DNA of 48,375 nucleotides, from positions 6,691 through 55,065 of the forward strand of contig NZ_NCKN01000002.1 of NCBI RefSeq assembly GCF_002257455.1. Reading direction: 5' to 3'. Below are positions 34,540 through 43,131 of this stretch, one piece after another. This stretch comes from Microbacterium sp. 13-71-7 (lineage in GTDB: Bacteria > Actinomycetota > Actinomycetes > Actinomycetales > Microbacteriaceae). Under the pieces are notes generated by a model. The model was not told the DNA's origin. It did not search any database and worked only from the letters and a program-made list of their open reading frames with translations. Every line of letters starts with the position of its first letter. Positions within the stretch are counted from its first letter, which is position 1. The position numbers were made by a program, and so were the translations under genes.

Positions 34540-36102
34540 TCAGCCGGCCGTGCCGACGCGGACGACGGTCGACTGCCATCCCGTCGATCCGTTCGGTGCG
34601 ATCGGGGCGCGCTCCTGCTCCTGCATCCGGCCGTGCCGGTCGGTGGCGCGGACCACGAGGGTGTGGCTGCCGCTCGTCGCGTTCCAGTCGAGGAACCACT
34701 GCACCCAGGTGTCGGCGCTGACGGGTGCCGACAGGGTCGCGGTCTGCCAGGGACCACCATCGATCTGCACCTCGACCCGCTCGATCCCCACGGTCTGCGC
34801 CCAGGCGACTCCGGCGATCCTGGCGGTGCCGGGAGCGATCTCCTTGTCGATGCGGGGCGTGTCGATACGGCTCGAGAGCTTGATCGGCGCCTGGGCGCTA
34901 TAGCCGCGCGGCGTCCAATACGCCTGGTCCTTCTGGAACGTCGTCACCGTCATGCGCGTCAGCCACTTGGTCGCGGAGACGTATCCGTAGAGTCCCGGGA
35001 CCACCATCCGCACCGGGAATCCGTGCTCCAGGGGAAGCGGCTCGCCGTTCATCGCCACCGCGAGGATCGCGTCGCGGCCCGGATCCGTGAGCGCCTCGAG
35101 CGGCGTGCTCGCGGTGAATCCGTCGATGCTGCGGGAGAGGATCATGTCGGCGCCGCCCGCGGGGGCGGCGAGGGCGAGCACCTCGCGGACGGGGACCCCC
35201 AGCCACCGTGCAGTGCCGACGAGGTTGCCGCCGACCTGATTCGAGACGCAGGTCAGCGTCACGGCGTACTCCCGCAGTCCCATCCGCAGCAGTTCGTCGA
35301 AACTCAGCTCGACGCGTTTCGCGACCATTCCGTCCACCGTCAGCCGCCAGTCCGCGGGCGCGATCGAGGGCACCGTGAGCGCGGTGTCGACGCGGTAGAA
35401 GTCGGCGTTCGGCGTGAAGAGCGGCGAGAGGCCGGGGATGCGCAACTCGGCGCCGGCGGGCACGGCGACCCGGGACAGCGGCTCGGGGAGCCGCAGCGCC
35501 TTCCGCACCGCCGCGACCGAGGAGGTCGCCGCAGTGCCGATGCGCGCCCCGGTTCCCAGAACGACGGCCGTGACCGCGCCGATCGTGGTCAGGAGCAGGA
35601 AGCGTCGTCGATCCGTCGTCGGCCCTGGCGCGCCGCCCGCCTCGGCGGTGCGCCACCGGCGCAGGGCTCCGATCGACGCCCTCAGGAACACGCAGCCGGC
35701 GATCGCGCCGACGAGCGGGGGAAGGGCGGACAGGGGCGTCGCTCCCGCACGGGTCGTGGTCGCCACGAGACCCGCGACACCGGCGAGCGCGAACACGGCG
35801 ACTCCGGCCCAGCGCCGGCGGCGCTCGAGGAGTCCGGCGGCCACCGCGGCCAGGGCGACCCCGACGCCGAGCGTCACCAGGAGGAAGAGCTTGTCGTTCG
35901 CGCCGAAGAGCTCGATCGCCAGCTCCTTGGCCCACTGCGGCACGATGTCGATGACGAATGAGCCGGCGGCCAGCAGCGGGCTCGCGTCCCGCGCGGCGAG
36001 GAATGCCGTGATCTCCGCGGCGGCGACGAACACCGCACCACTGGCGGCGCCGGCGACTCCTGCCCAGCTCCGCCCGCCGGGAAACGCTGTCTTCTCGTCC
36101 AT
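34540..36102 (-). CDS. membrane-anchored molybdopterin-dependent oxidoreductase (sulfite-oxidase fold)
   Basis: A 520-residue protein. Residues 1-190 hold about five to six membrane segments (such as [20 protein letters not shown] and [19 protein letters not shown]). The remainder is a sulfite-oxidase-type molybdenum cofactor domain with the Mo-ligand Cys in [10 protein letters not shown] (about residue 284) and [17 protein letters not shown], then a Mo-co dimerisation-like beta domain. A long RRRF Tat-like stretch near residue 170 precedes the exported part. The start at 36102 sits seven bases after a SigK-like promoter. Substrate unknown. It is divergent from a fasciclin lipoprotein gene and belongs with the sigma/anti-sigma genes. 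Confidence 0.87.
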   Translation of the reverse strand: MDEKTAFPGGRSWAGVAGAASGAVFVAAAEITAFLAARDASPLLAAGSFVIDIVPQWAKELAIELFGANDKLFLLVTLGVGVALAAVAAGLLERRRRWAGVAVFALAGVAGLVATTTRAGATPLSALPPLVGAIAGCVFLRASIGALRRWRTAEAGGAPGPTTDRRRFLLLTTIGAVTAVVLGTGARIGTAATSSVAAVRKALRLPEPLSRVAVPAGAELRIPGLSPLFTPNADFYRVDTALTVPSIAPADWRLTVDGMVAKRVELSFDELLRMGLREYAVTLTCVSNQVGGNLVGTARWLGVPVREVLALAAPAGGADMILSRSIDGFTASTPLEALTDPGRDAILAVAMNGEPLPLEHGFPVRMVVPGLYGYVSATKWLTRMTVTTFQKDQAYWTPRGYSAQAPIKLSSRIDTPRIDKEIAPGTARIAGVAWAQTVGIERVEVQIDGGPWQTATLSAPVSADTWVQWFLDWNATSGSHTLVVRATDRHGRMQEQERAPIAPNGSTGWQSTVVRVGTAG

Positions 36103-36109
36103 GCACCTG

Positions 36110-36136
36110 GTTCGGCGCCGGCGGCGAAACGGATGG
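36110..36136 (-). promoter_or_regulatory. SigK-like ECF promoter of the molybdopterin oxidoreductase
   Basis: On the minus strand CCATCC (36136-36131), 15 bases and CCGAAC (36115-36110) resemble the mycobacterial SigK consensus CCATCC/CCGAAT. The -10 ends seven bases before the ATG, pointing to a leaderless transcript. Confidence 0.5.
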
Positions 36137-36152
36137 CGATCCGAGCCGGATC

Positions 36153-36179
36153 CAATCCGGCGCGGGTGCGGCTCCGAAG
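36153..36179 (+). promoter_or_regulatory. SigK-like ECF promoter of the fasciclin gene
   Basis: CAATCC (36153-36158), 15 bases and CCGAAG (36174-36179): the same elements and spacing as the divergent promoter at 36110-36136. The shared plan supports control of both genes by the SigK-like factor encoded downstream. Confidence 0.5.
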
Positions 36180-36232
36180 GCATGGTGTCGGCCGATGAAC
36201 GGTCGCGATGCACCAGTCAAAAGGAGAAGACC

Positions 36233-36907
36233 ATGCGATCCACCACTCGCCTGCACACCAGGGCCTCGCTCGTCGCCGCCGGCCTGCTGGCCGCCACAGC
36301 CCTCGCACTCACGGCGTGTTCGTCGACGTCGGGCTCGATGTCCGAGTCGACGAAGCCCGCTGCCAGCGCACCCACGGCGTCCCCGACTCAGACGATGAAT
36401 CCGGCGGCCGACCTGGTCGGGCCCGGATGCGCGGCCTACGCGCAGCAGGTGCCGTCCGGCGCAGGCTCCGTCGCCGGAATGGCCCAGGACCCGGTCGCGA
36501 CGGCGGCGAGCAACAACCCGCTGCTGACCACGCTGGTCGCGGCCGTCTCGGGCAAGCTCAACCCGAAGGTCAACCTGGTCGACACCCTCAACGGCAGCGA
36601 GTTCACCGTGTTCGCCCCCGTCGACGACGCCTTCAAGAAGATCGACCCCGCGACGATCGACACGCTCAAGACCGACGCGGGAGCCGACACCCTCAGCAAG
36701 ATCCTGACCTATCACGTCGTGGCCGGTCAGATCTCGCCGAAGGACATCGTCGGCACGCACAAGACCGTCGAGGGCGGCGAGGTGACCGTGACGGGCTCGG
36801 GCGACAGCCTCAAGGTCAACGACGCGAACGTGATCTGCGGTGGCGTCCACACGGCCAACGCGACCGTCTATCTCGTCGACTCCGTCCTGATGCCGCCGGC
36901 CAACTGA
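36233..36907 (+). CDS. fasciclin-domain lipoprotein (MPT83/MPT70-like)
   Basis: A 224-residue exported protein. The signal peptide ends in the lipobox ALALTACSS (Cys near residue 29), then a Ser/Thr/Pro linker. A single fasciclin domain (about 95-223) has the H1 motif [18 protein letters not shown] and the H2 motif [11 protein letters not shown], ending [14 protein letters not shown]. Mycobacterial MPT83 and MPT70, with this domain, are the main targets of SigK. Here the gene lies next to a SigK-like sigma factor gene and behind a matching promoter. AAGGAGA precedes the ATG. Probable role: cell-surface adhesion or envelope function. Confidence 0.92.
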   Translation: MRSTTRLHTRASLVAAGLLAATALALTACSSTSGSMSESTKPAASAPTASPTQTMNPAADLVGPGCAAYAQQVPSGAGSVAGMAQDPVATAASNNPLLTTLVAAVSGKLNPKVNLVDTLNGSEFTVFAPVDDAFKKIDPATIDTLKTDAGADTLSKILTYHVVAGQISPKDIVGTHKTVEGGEVTVTGSGDSLKVNDANVICGGVHTANATVYLVDSVLMPPAN

Positions 36908-36926
36908 GGCCCAGAGCCCCAGGGCC

Positions 36927-36971
36927 ACCGGACCGCATGAGTGCAGACGCCGTCTGATCATGCGGTCCGGT
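36927..36971. repeat. two-step palindrome between the fasciclin and sigma-factor genes
   Basis: ACCGGACCGCATGA (36927-36940) is exactly inverted at 36958-36971. Inside, CAGACG (36944-36949) and CGTCTG (36951-36956) pair again. It lies 20 bases after the fasciclin stop, where a terminator is expected, and about 60 bases before the sigma-factor start. Confidence 0.7.
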
Positions 36972-37031
36972 CGGTGGGAGCGAGAGTGCTCGCCACGGAC
37001 GCATTGCCGGATTCGGGCGGGGAGGTGAGGC

Positions 37032-37631
37032 ATGCTGGACACGATGGTGATCGACGACAGAGAGCACAGCGAGCGGGACGGCGGCGACGACCCCGCGTCC
37101 GCACTGCTGCTGCGCATCGCCGGCGGAGATCAGGCGGCGTTCGCCGATCTCTACGACCTGCTGTCCTCGCGCGTCTTCGGCCTCATCCTCCGCGTGCTGG
37201 TGAACCGGTCGCAGAGCGAGGAGGTGCTCCAGGAGGTGTTCCTCGAGATCTGGCAGACCGCCGCGCGCTTCACCGCCGAACGCGGACGGGGAAGGACCTG
37301 GATCCTGACGATCGCCCACCGCCGCGCGATCGACCGCGTGCGGTCCTCGCAGGCCAGCGGCGACCGCGATGTCCGCGCCGGTGCACGGGATCTCGACGTC
37401 GCGCACGACAGCGTGGCGGAGCAGGCGGAGCTGTCGATCGAGGCGGAGCGCGTCACGCAGGCGCTCGGAACGCTTCCCGAGGCGCAGCGCGAAGCACTCG
37501 TGCTGGCCTACTACGGCGGATACTCGCAGAGCGAGATCGCCACGATCACGGGTTCGCCGCTGGGAACGGTGAAGACCCGGATGAGAGATGGACTCACACG
37601 CCTGCGGGCGCACTGGGGGGTGAACGCATGA
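37032..37631 (+). CDS. sigK: ECF sigma factor, SigK-like
   Basis: A 199-residue ECF sigma factor. Region 2 spans about 30-95 (FADLYDLLSSRVFGLILRVL, SQSEEVLQEVFLEIWQTAAR, TWILTIAHRRAIDRVR). Region 4 spans about 140-195 (LPEAQREALVLAYYGGYSQS, then GSPLGTVKTRMRDGLTRLR). The family (ECF19) is characterised by an RskA-type anti-sigma partner, encoded here in an ATGA overlap. The neighbouring fasciclin and molybdopterin genes have promoters resembling the SigK consensus. The symbol reflects this family likeness and context. Confidence 0.92.
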   Translation: MLDTMVIDDREHSERDGGDDPASALLLRIAGGDQAAFADLYDLLSSRVFGLILRVLVNRSQSEEVLQEVFLEIWQTAARFTAERGRGRTWILTIAHRRAIDRVRSSQASGDRDVRAGARDLDVAHDSVAEQAELSIEAERVTQALGTLPEAQREALVLAYYGGYSQSEIATITGSPLGTVKTRMRDGLTRLRAHWGVNA

Positions 37632-38416
37632 ACGAGACGGAGTTCGCAGAACTGGCGGCCGGCCACAGCCTCGGCGCGCTGTCGGCGGGGGACGAGCAGC
37701 GCTTCCTGGCCGCTCTGGCGGAGCACCCGGAGTGGACGGTCATCGCCGAGGACGACGCCGGCACGGCCGCACTGCTCGCTGAGGGCGCCCCCGTGGTCGC
37801 TCCGCCGTCCGGGATCCGCGACGCGCTCCTCGCCCGCATCGCGATGACGGCGCAGGAGCAGGACACCGTGGAGCCCGTGGTCCCGACGCGGCCGGAGGAG
37901 GCTCCGCCTGCGCCGGTGGTCACCGGCTCCGGCGCCGGGGACGACGCGCCGTCGATCCGCCGGCCGCGGCGACTGCTCTTCGGACTCGCCGCCGGCCTCG
38001 TGCTGCTCGTCGGTCTCGGGGTGGGAGCCTCCGTCGTCATCCCGCAGCTGCTCCGTCCGGCCGCCGTCGTCGCGCTCGACCGGATCGAGAACGCGCCCGA
38101 CGCCGCGCAGAAGACCGTGCAGCTGCCCGAAGGGGGCAAGGCCACGGCGCACTGGTCCGCGTCGATGGGCGCCGCCGTGCTGGTCGCGGACGGGCTGGGC
38201 CGGCTGGACGCGGCGAAGACCTACGAACTGTGGTTCGTGCGCGGCAGCACCCCGGTCTCCGCCGGGGTGTTCGAGGCGGCGCAGGGCACCACGACCGCGC
38301 AGCTGAAGGGCGCCATGCACGCGGGCGATGCGATCGCCGTCACGGTGGAGCCGGCCGGCGGATCCCCGACGGGGAAGCCCACCAGCGAGCCGATCGTGGT
38401 CATCCCGACCTCATGA
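37628..38416 (+). CDS. rskA: anti-sigma factor, RskA family
   Basis: A 262-residue membrane anti-sigma factor. The cytosolic N-terminus (ELAAGHSLGALSAGDEQRFL) is the sigma-binding domain. A single membrane segment (LLFGLAAGLVLLVGLGVGAS, about 118-138) leads to the extracytoplasmic RskA_C domain, with GKATAHWSASMGAAVLVADG and TYELWFVRGSTPVSAG. Release of the sigma factor is expected through regulated proteolysis, as for other RskA-type proteins. The start overlaps the sigK stop. Confidence 0.93.
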   Translation: MNETEFAELAAGHSLGALSAGDEQRFLAALAEHPEWTVIAEDDAGTAALLAEGAPVVAPPSGIRDALLARIAMTAQEQDTVEPVVPTRPEEAPPAPVVTGSGAGDDAPSIRRPRRLLFGLAAGLVLLVGLGVGASVVIPQLLRPAAVVALDRIENAPDAAQKTVQLPEGGKATAHWSASMGAAVLVADGLGRLDAAKTYELWFVRGSTPVSAGVFEAAQGTTTAQLKGAMHAGDAIAVTVEPAGGSPTGKPTSEPIVVIPTS

Positions 38417-38466
38417 TCCGGACGGCACGGACCTGTGCCGAACGCGCAATATCCGTCTCGTGTTCA

Positions 38467-38491
38467 GAAACATGACAGGCGCGGCTCCGTA
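38467..38491 (+). promoter_or_regulatory. ECF-type promoter of the doxX gene
   Basis: GAAAC (38467-38471), 16 bases and CGTA (38488-38491) fit the general ECF sigma promoter plan (GGAAC-N16/17-CGTc/a). It differs from the SigK-like promoters above, so a different ECF factor may read it. Confidence 0.35.
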
Positions 38492-38562
38492 GCGTGGAAG
38501 CACGGGGCGGACGCCCCGAGCCGCGCTCGCCGCGGTGTCCTGCCACGAAGGAGCTGTCCGGA

Positions 38563-38994
38563 ATGACGAACACCACGAAGCCCGCCGCCTCTCTCGGACT
38601 CCTGGTCCTGCGCCTCGTGATGGGCGGCGTCTTCGCCGCGCACGGCGCGCAGAAGATCTTCGAGTTCACCCTGCCCGGCACCGTCCAGGCTTTCGCGGGC
38701 ATGGGCGCCCCGCTGCCCGAGATCGCCGGACCCGTGATCGCGTTCCTCGAGCTCATCGGAGGGATCCTGCTCATCGCCGGCCTGTTCACGCGTCCCGTCG
38801 GCGTGCTGCTGGCCGCCGACATGGTCGGCGCCATCGTGCTCGTGCACCTGGGCAACGGCATCTGGGTCGGCGACGGCGGCTGGGAGTTCGCGGCCGTGCT
38901 CGGCGCCGGCGCCCTCGCCCTCGCCTTCACGGGCGCCGGCCGGTACGGCCTGGACCGCGCCGTGCTGCGCGGACCCGTGCGCGCCCTGGCCTGA
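38563..38994 (+). CDS. DoxX-family membrane protein
   Basis: A 143-residue protein with four membrane segments. LGLLVLRLVMGGVFAAHGAQ, with the conserved His-Gly-x-Gln-Lys, opens the domain. AFLELIGGILLIAGLFTRPV and WEFAAVLGAGALALAFTGAG follow. GAAGGAG lies about ten bases before the ATG at 38563. DoxX proteins are membrane partners in sulfur/thiol redox and oxidative-stress systems in some bacteria. Here the function is unknown, though a redox link with the nearby molybdoenzyme is possible. Confidence 0.88.
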   Translation: MTNTTKPAASLGLLVLRLVMGGVFAAHGAQKIFEFTLPGTVQAFAGMGAPLPEIAGPVIAFLELIGGILLIAGLFTRPVGVLLAADMVGAIVLVHLGNGIWVGDGGWEFAAVLGAGALALAFTGAGRYGLDRAVLRGPVRALA

Positions 38995-39005
38995 CCCTTC
39001 CCCCT

Positions 39006-39091
39006 GGGACGGATGCACGATCGCGATACGGATGCACGACGGATCCGGCGATCCGGTCGTGCATCCGTGCCGGGATCCTGCAGGTGAACCG
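39006..39091. repeat. TGCACGA-family repeat, left flank of the GH172-to-isomerase block
   Basis: An 86-base element identical at 83 positions, without gaps, to 47462-47547 in the same orientation. It contains ACGGATGCACGAC and its inverse GTCGTGCATCCGT around GGATCC-rich centre sequence, plus a direct repeat of GGATGCACGA. It lies between the convergent doxX and GH172 genes. Confidence 0.9.
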
Positions 39092-39119
39092 GTGCGGCGA
39101 GGTCAGTCCCGCGGCGGGG

Positions 39120-40247
39120 TCAGTCCCGCGGTGCGCGCGGAGGAGTGGATCCCAGGTCCGGCACGGGGGCCGTTCCTAGGTGCACCTCCATGTCGTCGGC
39201 GTTCGGCGCCTTCGGGCGGCGGGCCGTCGGCCGGTCCAGGTAGAACATCGCGGTGGAGGCGATGTCGTCGCGCAGCGGAAGATAGCGCCAGCCGCTGCGC
39301 CACCCGAGCGCCTGGATGTCGACCTTCGGGATCCCCGTGGAGAAGTGGATCGGGTCCGCGAGGTGCCAGCGGTACATGCCGAAGCGCTGCTGCGACACGT
39401 AGAGCCCGTCGGGACGAATCACCTGCGGCATGCCCAGGTACGGGGTCGAGAACGTGGTGTAGCCCTGCCCGGGGATGTCGAAGTTCCAGGCGCCGCCGAA
39501 GTAGTCCTCCGTGCCGGTGCCGCAGATCGTCGGGTAGTCGGTGTCGTCGTCGAGGTAGAACTTGATCTCGCCCTCGCCCCACCAACCGTTGGAATTCACG
39601 CCCCACGCGATGTAGGTCCCGACGTACTGGCCCTGCCCCTCGATCCCCTCCAGGATCGTGTGCGGCACGAGTTCTTCGAGCGGATCGGAACGGCGCCACT
39701 GCGCGTGGAAGTAGCCGTCTCGGGAGTAGTCCCCTCCGATCTCGTAGGTGACCTGGTAGTAGACCCGCACGTCGAGGGCCGAGGTGTTCTCGATCGTGAG
39801 GCGGGCGCCGTCGCGGAACGGCATGGGCCAGTAGGAGTTGAAGCCGCCGTGCGGATTCGCGGCGATCACCTGCGAGTCCACCTGCGCGAAGACGCCCCAG
39901 CCGTTGCAGAAGAAGTCGCCGTAGGGCACCTCGACCGCGGGCTCGGACGCGCCGTCCCAGTACGCGCGCAGGATGAGCGTGCGCCAGTTGTCGGTGTGCG
40001 TCGTGATCCAGATGTGGGTGATCTTCCCTGCACCCTCGATCGCGGCGAGATCGAACGTCTCGCCGGCCGCGATGTCGACGCTCGGCGAGATCTTCCAGCC
40101 CGGTCCGAGGTCGCGCGCGCAGTCCGCACCGGTTCCCTCCGTCGCACGTCCGCCGCCGCCCGCGGCGCCGTCGAAGTTCTCCGGTGAGATGGACCGGGTC
40201 TGCACGGTCCGCAGGGCGGACAGGGACGACAGGTCGGGAAGAGTCAT
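39120..40247 (-). CDS. GH172 (DUF2961) protein, probable exo-alpha-D-arabinofuranosidase
   Basis: A 375-residue DUF2961 enzyme without signal peptide, hence cytoplasmic. Features: ITHIWITTHTDNWRTLILRA and WDGASEPAVEVPYGDFFCNG in the first jelly roll, then GEGEIKFYLDDDTDYPTICG and TGTEDYFGGAWNF, which should carry the two catalytic carboxylates. GH172 includes difructose-anhydride-forming alpha-fructofuranosidases and exo-alpha-D-arabinofuranosidases from arabinan degraders, including Microbacterium. Context with DUF4185 and GH116 favours D-arabinan. It is divergent from lacI; its -35 box overlaps the shared LacI operator. Confidence 0.9.
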   Translation of the reverse strand: MTLPDLSSLSALRTVQTRSISPENFDGAAGGGGRATEGTGADCARDLGPGWKISPSVDIAAGETFDLAAIEGAGKITHIWITTHTDNWRTLILRAYWDGASEPAVEVPYGDFFCNGWGVFAQVDSQVIAANPHGGFNSYWPMPFRDGARLTIENTSALDVRVYYQVTYEIGGDYSRDGYFHAQWRRSDPLEELVPHTILEGIEGQGQYVGTYIAWGVNSNGWWGEGEIKFYLDDDTDYPTICGTGTEDYFGGAWNFDIPGQGYTTFSTPYLGMPQVIRPDGLYVSQQRFGMYRWHLADPIHFSTGIPKVDIQALGWRSGWRYLPLRDDIASTAMFYLDRPTARRPKAPNADDMEVHLGTAPVPDLGSTPPRAPRD

Positions 40248-40312
40248 GGCGGGTGCACATCCTCGTGTCGGGTGGGTGGATCCGCGCGCGGGTCACGGCA
40301 GCGCGTGCGGCC

Positions 40313-40341
40313 ACCCTACCGATTCCGCGCGGCTGTTGCAA
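40313..40341 (-). promoter_or_regulatory. promoter of the GH172 gene
   Basis: Read on the minus strand, TTGCAA (40341-40336), 17 bases and TAGGGT (40318-40313). The -35 shares bases with the operator at 40338-40349, so one repressor dimer could block both this gene and lacI. Confidence 0.6.
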
Positions 40342-40362
40342 TCGATTTCATCGCGGTAGTGT
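40338..40362 (+). promoter_or_regulatory. LacI operator and -10 of the lacI gene
   Basis: GCAATCGATTTC (40338-40349) differs from the perfect operator by one base. TAGTGT (40357-40362) is the likely -10, followed by a leader with GGAGGGGG before the ATG at 40390. Confidence 0.7.
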
Positions 40363-40389
40363 GTCCTGACGGACAACGGAGGGGGCGAG

Positions 40390-41370
40390 ATGGCGACCAT
40401 CTATGACGTGGCGCGACTCGCGGGGGTGTCCCCGGCCACGGTGTCGCGCGTCTTCAACGGCGTCGGAGTCTCCGAGGAGAAGGTCGCGGCCGTGCGCCAG
40501 GCCGCAGCGCAGCTGAAGTTCTTCCCGAACCGCACCGCCCGCACCCTGCGCCGGCAGAGCTCCGAGGTGATCGCCCTGGTGATCCCCGACATCGAGAACC
40601 CCTATTTCACCGAGATGGCGCGCGGCGTCGAGGACGTCGCCTCCGAGGCCGGCTTCTCCGTGGTGCTGTGCAACTCCGACGCGCAGGTCGAGAAGGAGCA
40701 GACCTACCTGCGGATCGCGATCGCCGAGCACATGTCGGGCGTGATCCTGGCGGCGGCGTCCGACCGCACCAGCCTCGAGGAGATCATGGCGGCGGGGCGC
40801 CCGGTGGTCGCCGTCGACCGCAGCACGGGCTACGACATCGACGGCGTCGTGATGGCGAACCGCGATGCCGGGCGCAGCGCGACCGAGCAGCTGATCGAGG
40901 CCGGATACACGCGCATCGCCCACATCGCAGGGCCCGAGCACATCGAGACCGCGGTCGAACGCGTGGACGGGTGGCGGACGGCCCTCGCGGCGCACGGCCT
41001 TTCAGCGGACCCCGGCCTCCTGCGGTTCTCCTCGTTCCGGGTGGACGGCGGCCGCGCGGCCATGGAGGAGCTGCTGGCCCTGCCCGAACCCCCGGACGCC
41101 GTGGTCGCGGGCAACAACCTCATCGGCGTGGGGGCGATCCAGGTGCTCACCGAGCACGGGCTGACCCCGCCGGCCGTCGGCGTCGCGGTCGTGGGCTCGC
41201 TGCCCTTCACGACGCTGTCGCCGAGTGCGGTCACGGTCGTGCGCCTTCCCGCGCGGCACATGGGCGTGACCGCGGCGCGCATGCTGCTGGACCGGATCGG
41301 CGGCGACGATCAGCCCGCGCGCACGATCGTGCTCCGCAACGAGGTCCAGGCCGCGACCGTCTCGCGCTGA
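40390..41370 (+). CDS. LacI-family transcriptional regulator of the D-arabinan locus
   Basis: A 326-residue repressor. The LacI helix-turn-helix is TIYDVARLAGVSPATVSRVF (residues 3-22), then the hinge LRRQSSEVIALVIPDIENP. The periplasmic-binding-protein-like domain includes YFTEMARGVEDVASEAGFSV and the dimer region of the sugar-binding core. Operators of the palindromic GAAATCGATTTC type lie before this gene and GH172, before the importer operon and before the FGGY-kinase operon, so it is the probable master regulator. The inducer is likely D-arabinose or a derivative; that is inference. Confidence 0.92.
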   Translation: MATIYDVARLAGVSPATVSRVFNGVGVSEEKVAAVRQAAAQLKFFPNRTARTLRRQSSEVIALVIPDIENPYFTEMARGVEDVASEAGFSVVLCNSDAQVEKEQTYLRIAIAEHMSGVILAAASDRTSLEEIMAAGRPVVAVDRSTGYDIDGVVMANRDAGRSATEQLIEAGYTRIAHIAGPEHIETAVERVDGWRTALAAHGLSADPGLLRFSSFRVDGGRAAMEELLALPEPPDAVVAGNNLIGVGAIQVLTEHGLTPPAVGVAVVGSLPFTTLSPSAVTVVRLPARHMGVTAARMLLDRIGGDDQPARTIVLRNEVQAATVSR

Positions 41371-41378
41371 GTCCGGAC

Positions 41379-41459
41379 TCAGGGGCGCCGGAAGCGCTCG
41401 GCCAGTGCCGCCACATCCCCGTCGAGGGCGGAGACGTTCGGTTCTGCCGAGCTTGTCAT
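41379..41459 (-). CDS. possible 26-residue small ORF
   Basis: An ATG at 41459, directly preceded by CGCAGGGGG, opens the frame MTSSAEPNVSALDGDVAALA and six further residues, stopping at 41379. The amphipathic AALAERFRR end looks protein-like, as if from the N-terminus of a lost gene. It converges on lacI. The ribosome-binding site is too close to the ATG, so this may be chance. Confidence 0.2.
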   Translation of the reverse strand: MTSSAEPNVSALDGDVAALAERFRRP

Positions 41460-41543
41460 CCCCCTGCGGTGAATGGATCGGTTTCATGGAATCGGTGGAA
41501 AGTCGCCGCAGATTCCGCGCTGTGTGGAGTGATTGCAAGCCGA

Positions 41544-41572
41544 TTGCACTTGAAATCGATTTCGCGTAGTGT
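41544..41572 (+). promoter_or_regulatory. promoter of the FGGY-kinase operon with embedded LacI operator
   Basis: TTGCAC (41544-41549), 17 bases and TAGTGT (41567-41572). GAAATCGATTTC occupies 41552-41563, ending three bases before the -10, exactly as in the importer promoter at 29967-29995. Confidence 0.8.
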
Positions 41573-41613
41573 GATCGCCGTCCGGTCAGGACGAGCGATC
41601 GAGGAGGATGCGC

Positions 41614-43131
41614 GTGCGGTGCACCATCGGTGTCGACATCGGCACCTCCAGCAGCAAGGGCGTCCTGGTCGACGACGGCGGCGCGATCCTCGCCCAGGCG
41701 TCGCGGGCGCATGACGTGCGCCGCCCGCGCACCGGCTGGGTGGAGATGGACGGTCGGATCTGGTGGGACGAGTTCGTCGCGCTGTCCCGCGAACTGCTCG
41801 CCGCCGTGCCGGACGCCGAGGTCGCCGCCGTCGGGGTGAGCGGCATGGGGCCGTGCATCCTCCTGGCCGATGAGGGCGGCGCGCCCGTCCGCCCCGCCAT
41901 CCTCTACGGCGTCGACACCCGTGCGGGTGCGCAGATCGAGCGGATGACGGCGGAGCTCGGCGCCGAGGCGATCGTGCGGGTGGGCGGATCCGGGCTCACC
42001 TCCCAGGCCGGCGGCCCGAAGATCCTCTGGATCCACGACGAGGAACCGGCGGTGTGGAACCGCGCCCGGCGGCTCTACATGCCGGCCTCCTGGCTCGCGC
42101 ACCGGCTCACCGGCGCGTACGTGCTGGACCACCAGTCCGCCAGCCAGGTCTCGCCCCTCTACGACATCAATCGGGAGCGGTGGCACGAGGAGTGGTGGCA
42201 GCGGTACGCGGGGCCCCTCGAGCAGCCCGCCCTGCGCTGGGCGGGCGACGTGGCGGGCGCCGTGACGGCCGAGGCCGCGGCGCTCACCGGGATCCCCGAG
42301 GGCACGCCCGTCATCGTCGGCACGATCGACGCCTGGAGCGAGGCCGTCAGCGTCGGCGCGCACGGCGCGGGCGATCTGATGCTCATGTACGGGACGACCA
42401 TGTTCATGGTCTTCACCCGCAGCACGGTGGCGGGGGAGGGAGCCCTCCGCACGCCCTCGATGTGGACCACGGCCGGCGCCTTCGCCGGCACCCGCAACCT
42501 CGCCGGCGGGCTGTCGACGTCCGGCGCCCTCACGGCGTGGCTGAAGGACCTCACCGGATCCGACTATCCCGATCTGCTCGCCGACGCCGAGGCGTCGGGA
42601 GCGGGCGCGCGCGGCCTCGTGCTGCTGCCGTACTTCGCGGGGGAGCGCACGCCGATCCAGGATCCGGACGCGCGCGGTGTGATCGCCGGCCTCACGCTCG
42701 CACACGGCCGTGGCGACCTGTATCGGGCCGCGCTCGAGGCCACCGCGCTCGGGGTGCGGCACAACCTGCAGACCATGCGCGAAGCGGGCGCCGACATCCG
42801 GCGGATCGTCGCCGTCGGCGGCGGCACGCAGGGGCGGCTCTGGCTGCAGATCGTCTCGGACGTCACCGGCCTGGCGCAGGAGGTGCCGCGGGTGACGGTC
42901 GGTGCGAGCTACGGCGCGGCCTTCCTCGCCGCGGGCGCCGTCTCCGATCCCGTCCCGGCGATCGCGGACTGGAACCCGGTCGTCGAGACGATCGCCCCCG
43001 ACCCCGACCTCGCCCCGGTCTACGACGCGCTGTTCGACCGCTATCTGCGGCTCTACGCGGGCACGGCCGAAGTCGTGCACGAGCTCGCCGCGCAGCAGAG
43101 GGCCGACGACGAGAAGGAGACACCCCTATGA
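41614..43131 (+). CDS. FGGY-family carbohydrate kinase, probable D-ribulokinase
   Basis: A 505-residue sugar kinase. The N-terminal phosphate-binding loop is TIGVDIGTSSSKGVLVDDGG; mid-protein are GVSGMGPCILLADEGG and the sugar-site region GTIDAWSEAVSVGAHGAGDL. The C-terminal ATP loop is VAVGGGTQGRLWLQIVSDVT. It resembles xylulokinases. With an L-fucose/L-arabinose-type isomerase in the same operon, phosphorylation of D-ribulose is the likely role, feeding the pentose phosphate pathway. GTG at 41614 has GAGGAGG six bases upstream; ATG at 41608 is nearly on top of it. The stop overlaps the GH116 start. Confidence 0.9.
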   Translation: MRCTIGVDIGTSSSKGVLVDDGGAILAQASRAHDVRRPRTGWVEMDGRIWWDEFVALSRELLAAVPDAEVAAVGVSGMGPCILLADEGGAPVRPAILYGVDTRAGAQIERMTAELGAEAIVRVGGSGLTSQAGGPKILWIHDEEPAVWNRARRLYMPASWLAHRLTGAYVLDHQSASQVSPLYDINRERWHEEWWQRYAGPLEQPALRWAGDVAGAVTAEAAALTGIPEGTPVIVGTIDAWSEAVSVGAHGAGDLMLMYGTTMFMVFTRSTVAGEGALRTPSMWTTAGAFAGTRNLAGGLSTSGALTAWLKDLTGSDYPDLLADAEASGAGARGLVLLPYFAGERTPIQDPDARGVIAGLTLAHGRGDLYRAALEATALGVRHNLQTMREAGADIRRIVAVGGGTQGRLWLQIVSDVTGLAQEVPRVTVGASYGAAFLAAGAVSDPVPAIADWNPVVETIAPDPDLAPVYDALFDRYLRLYAGTAEVVHELAAQQRADDEKETPL

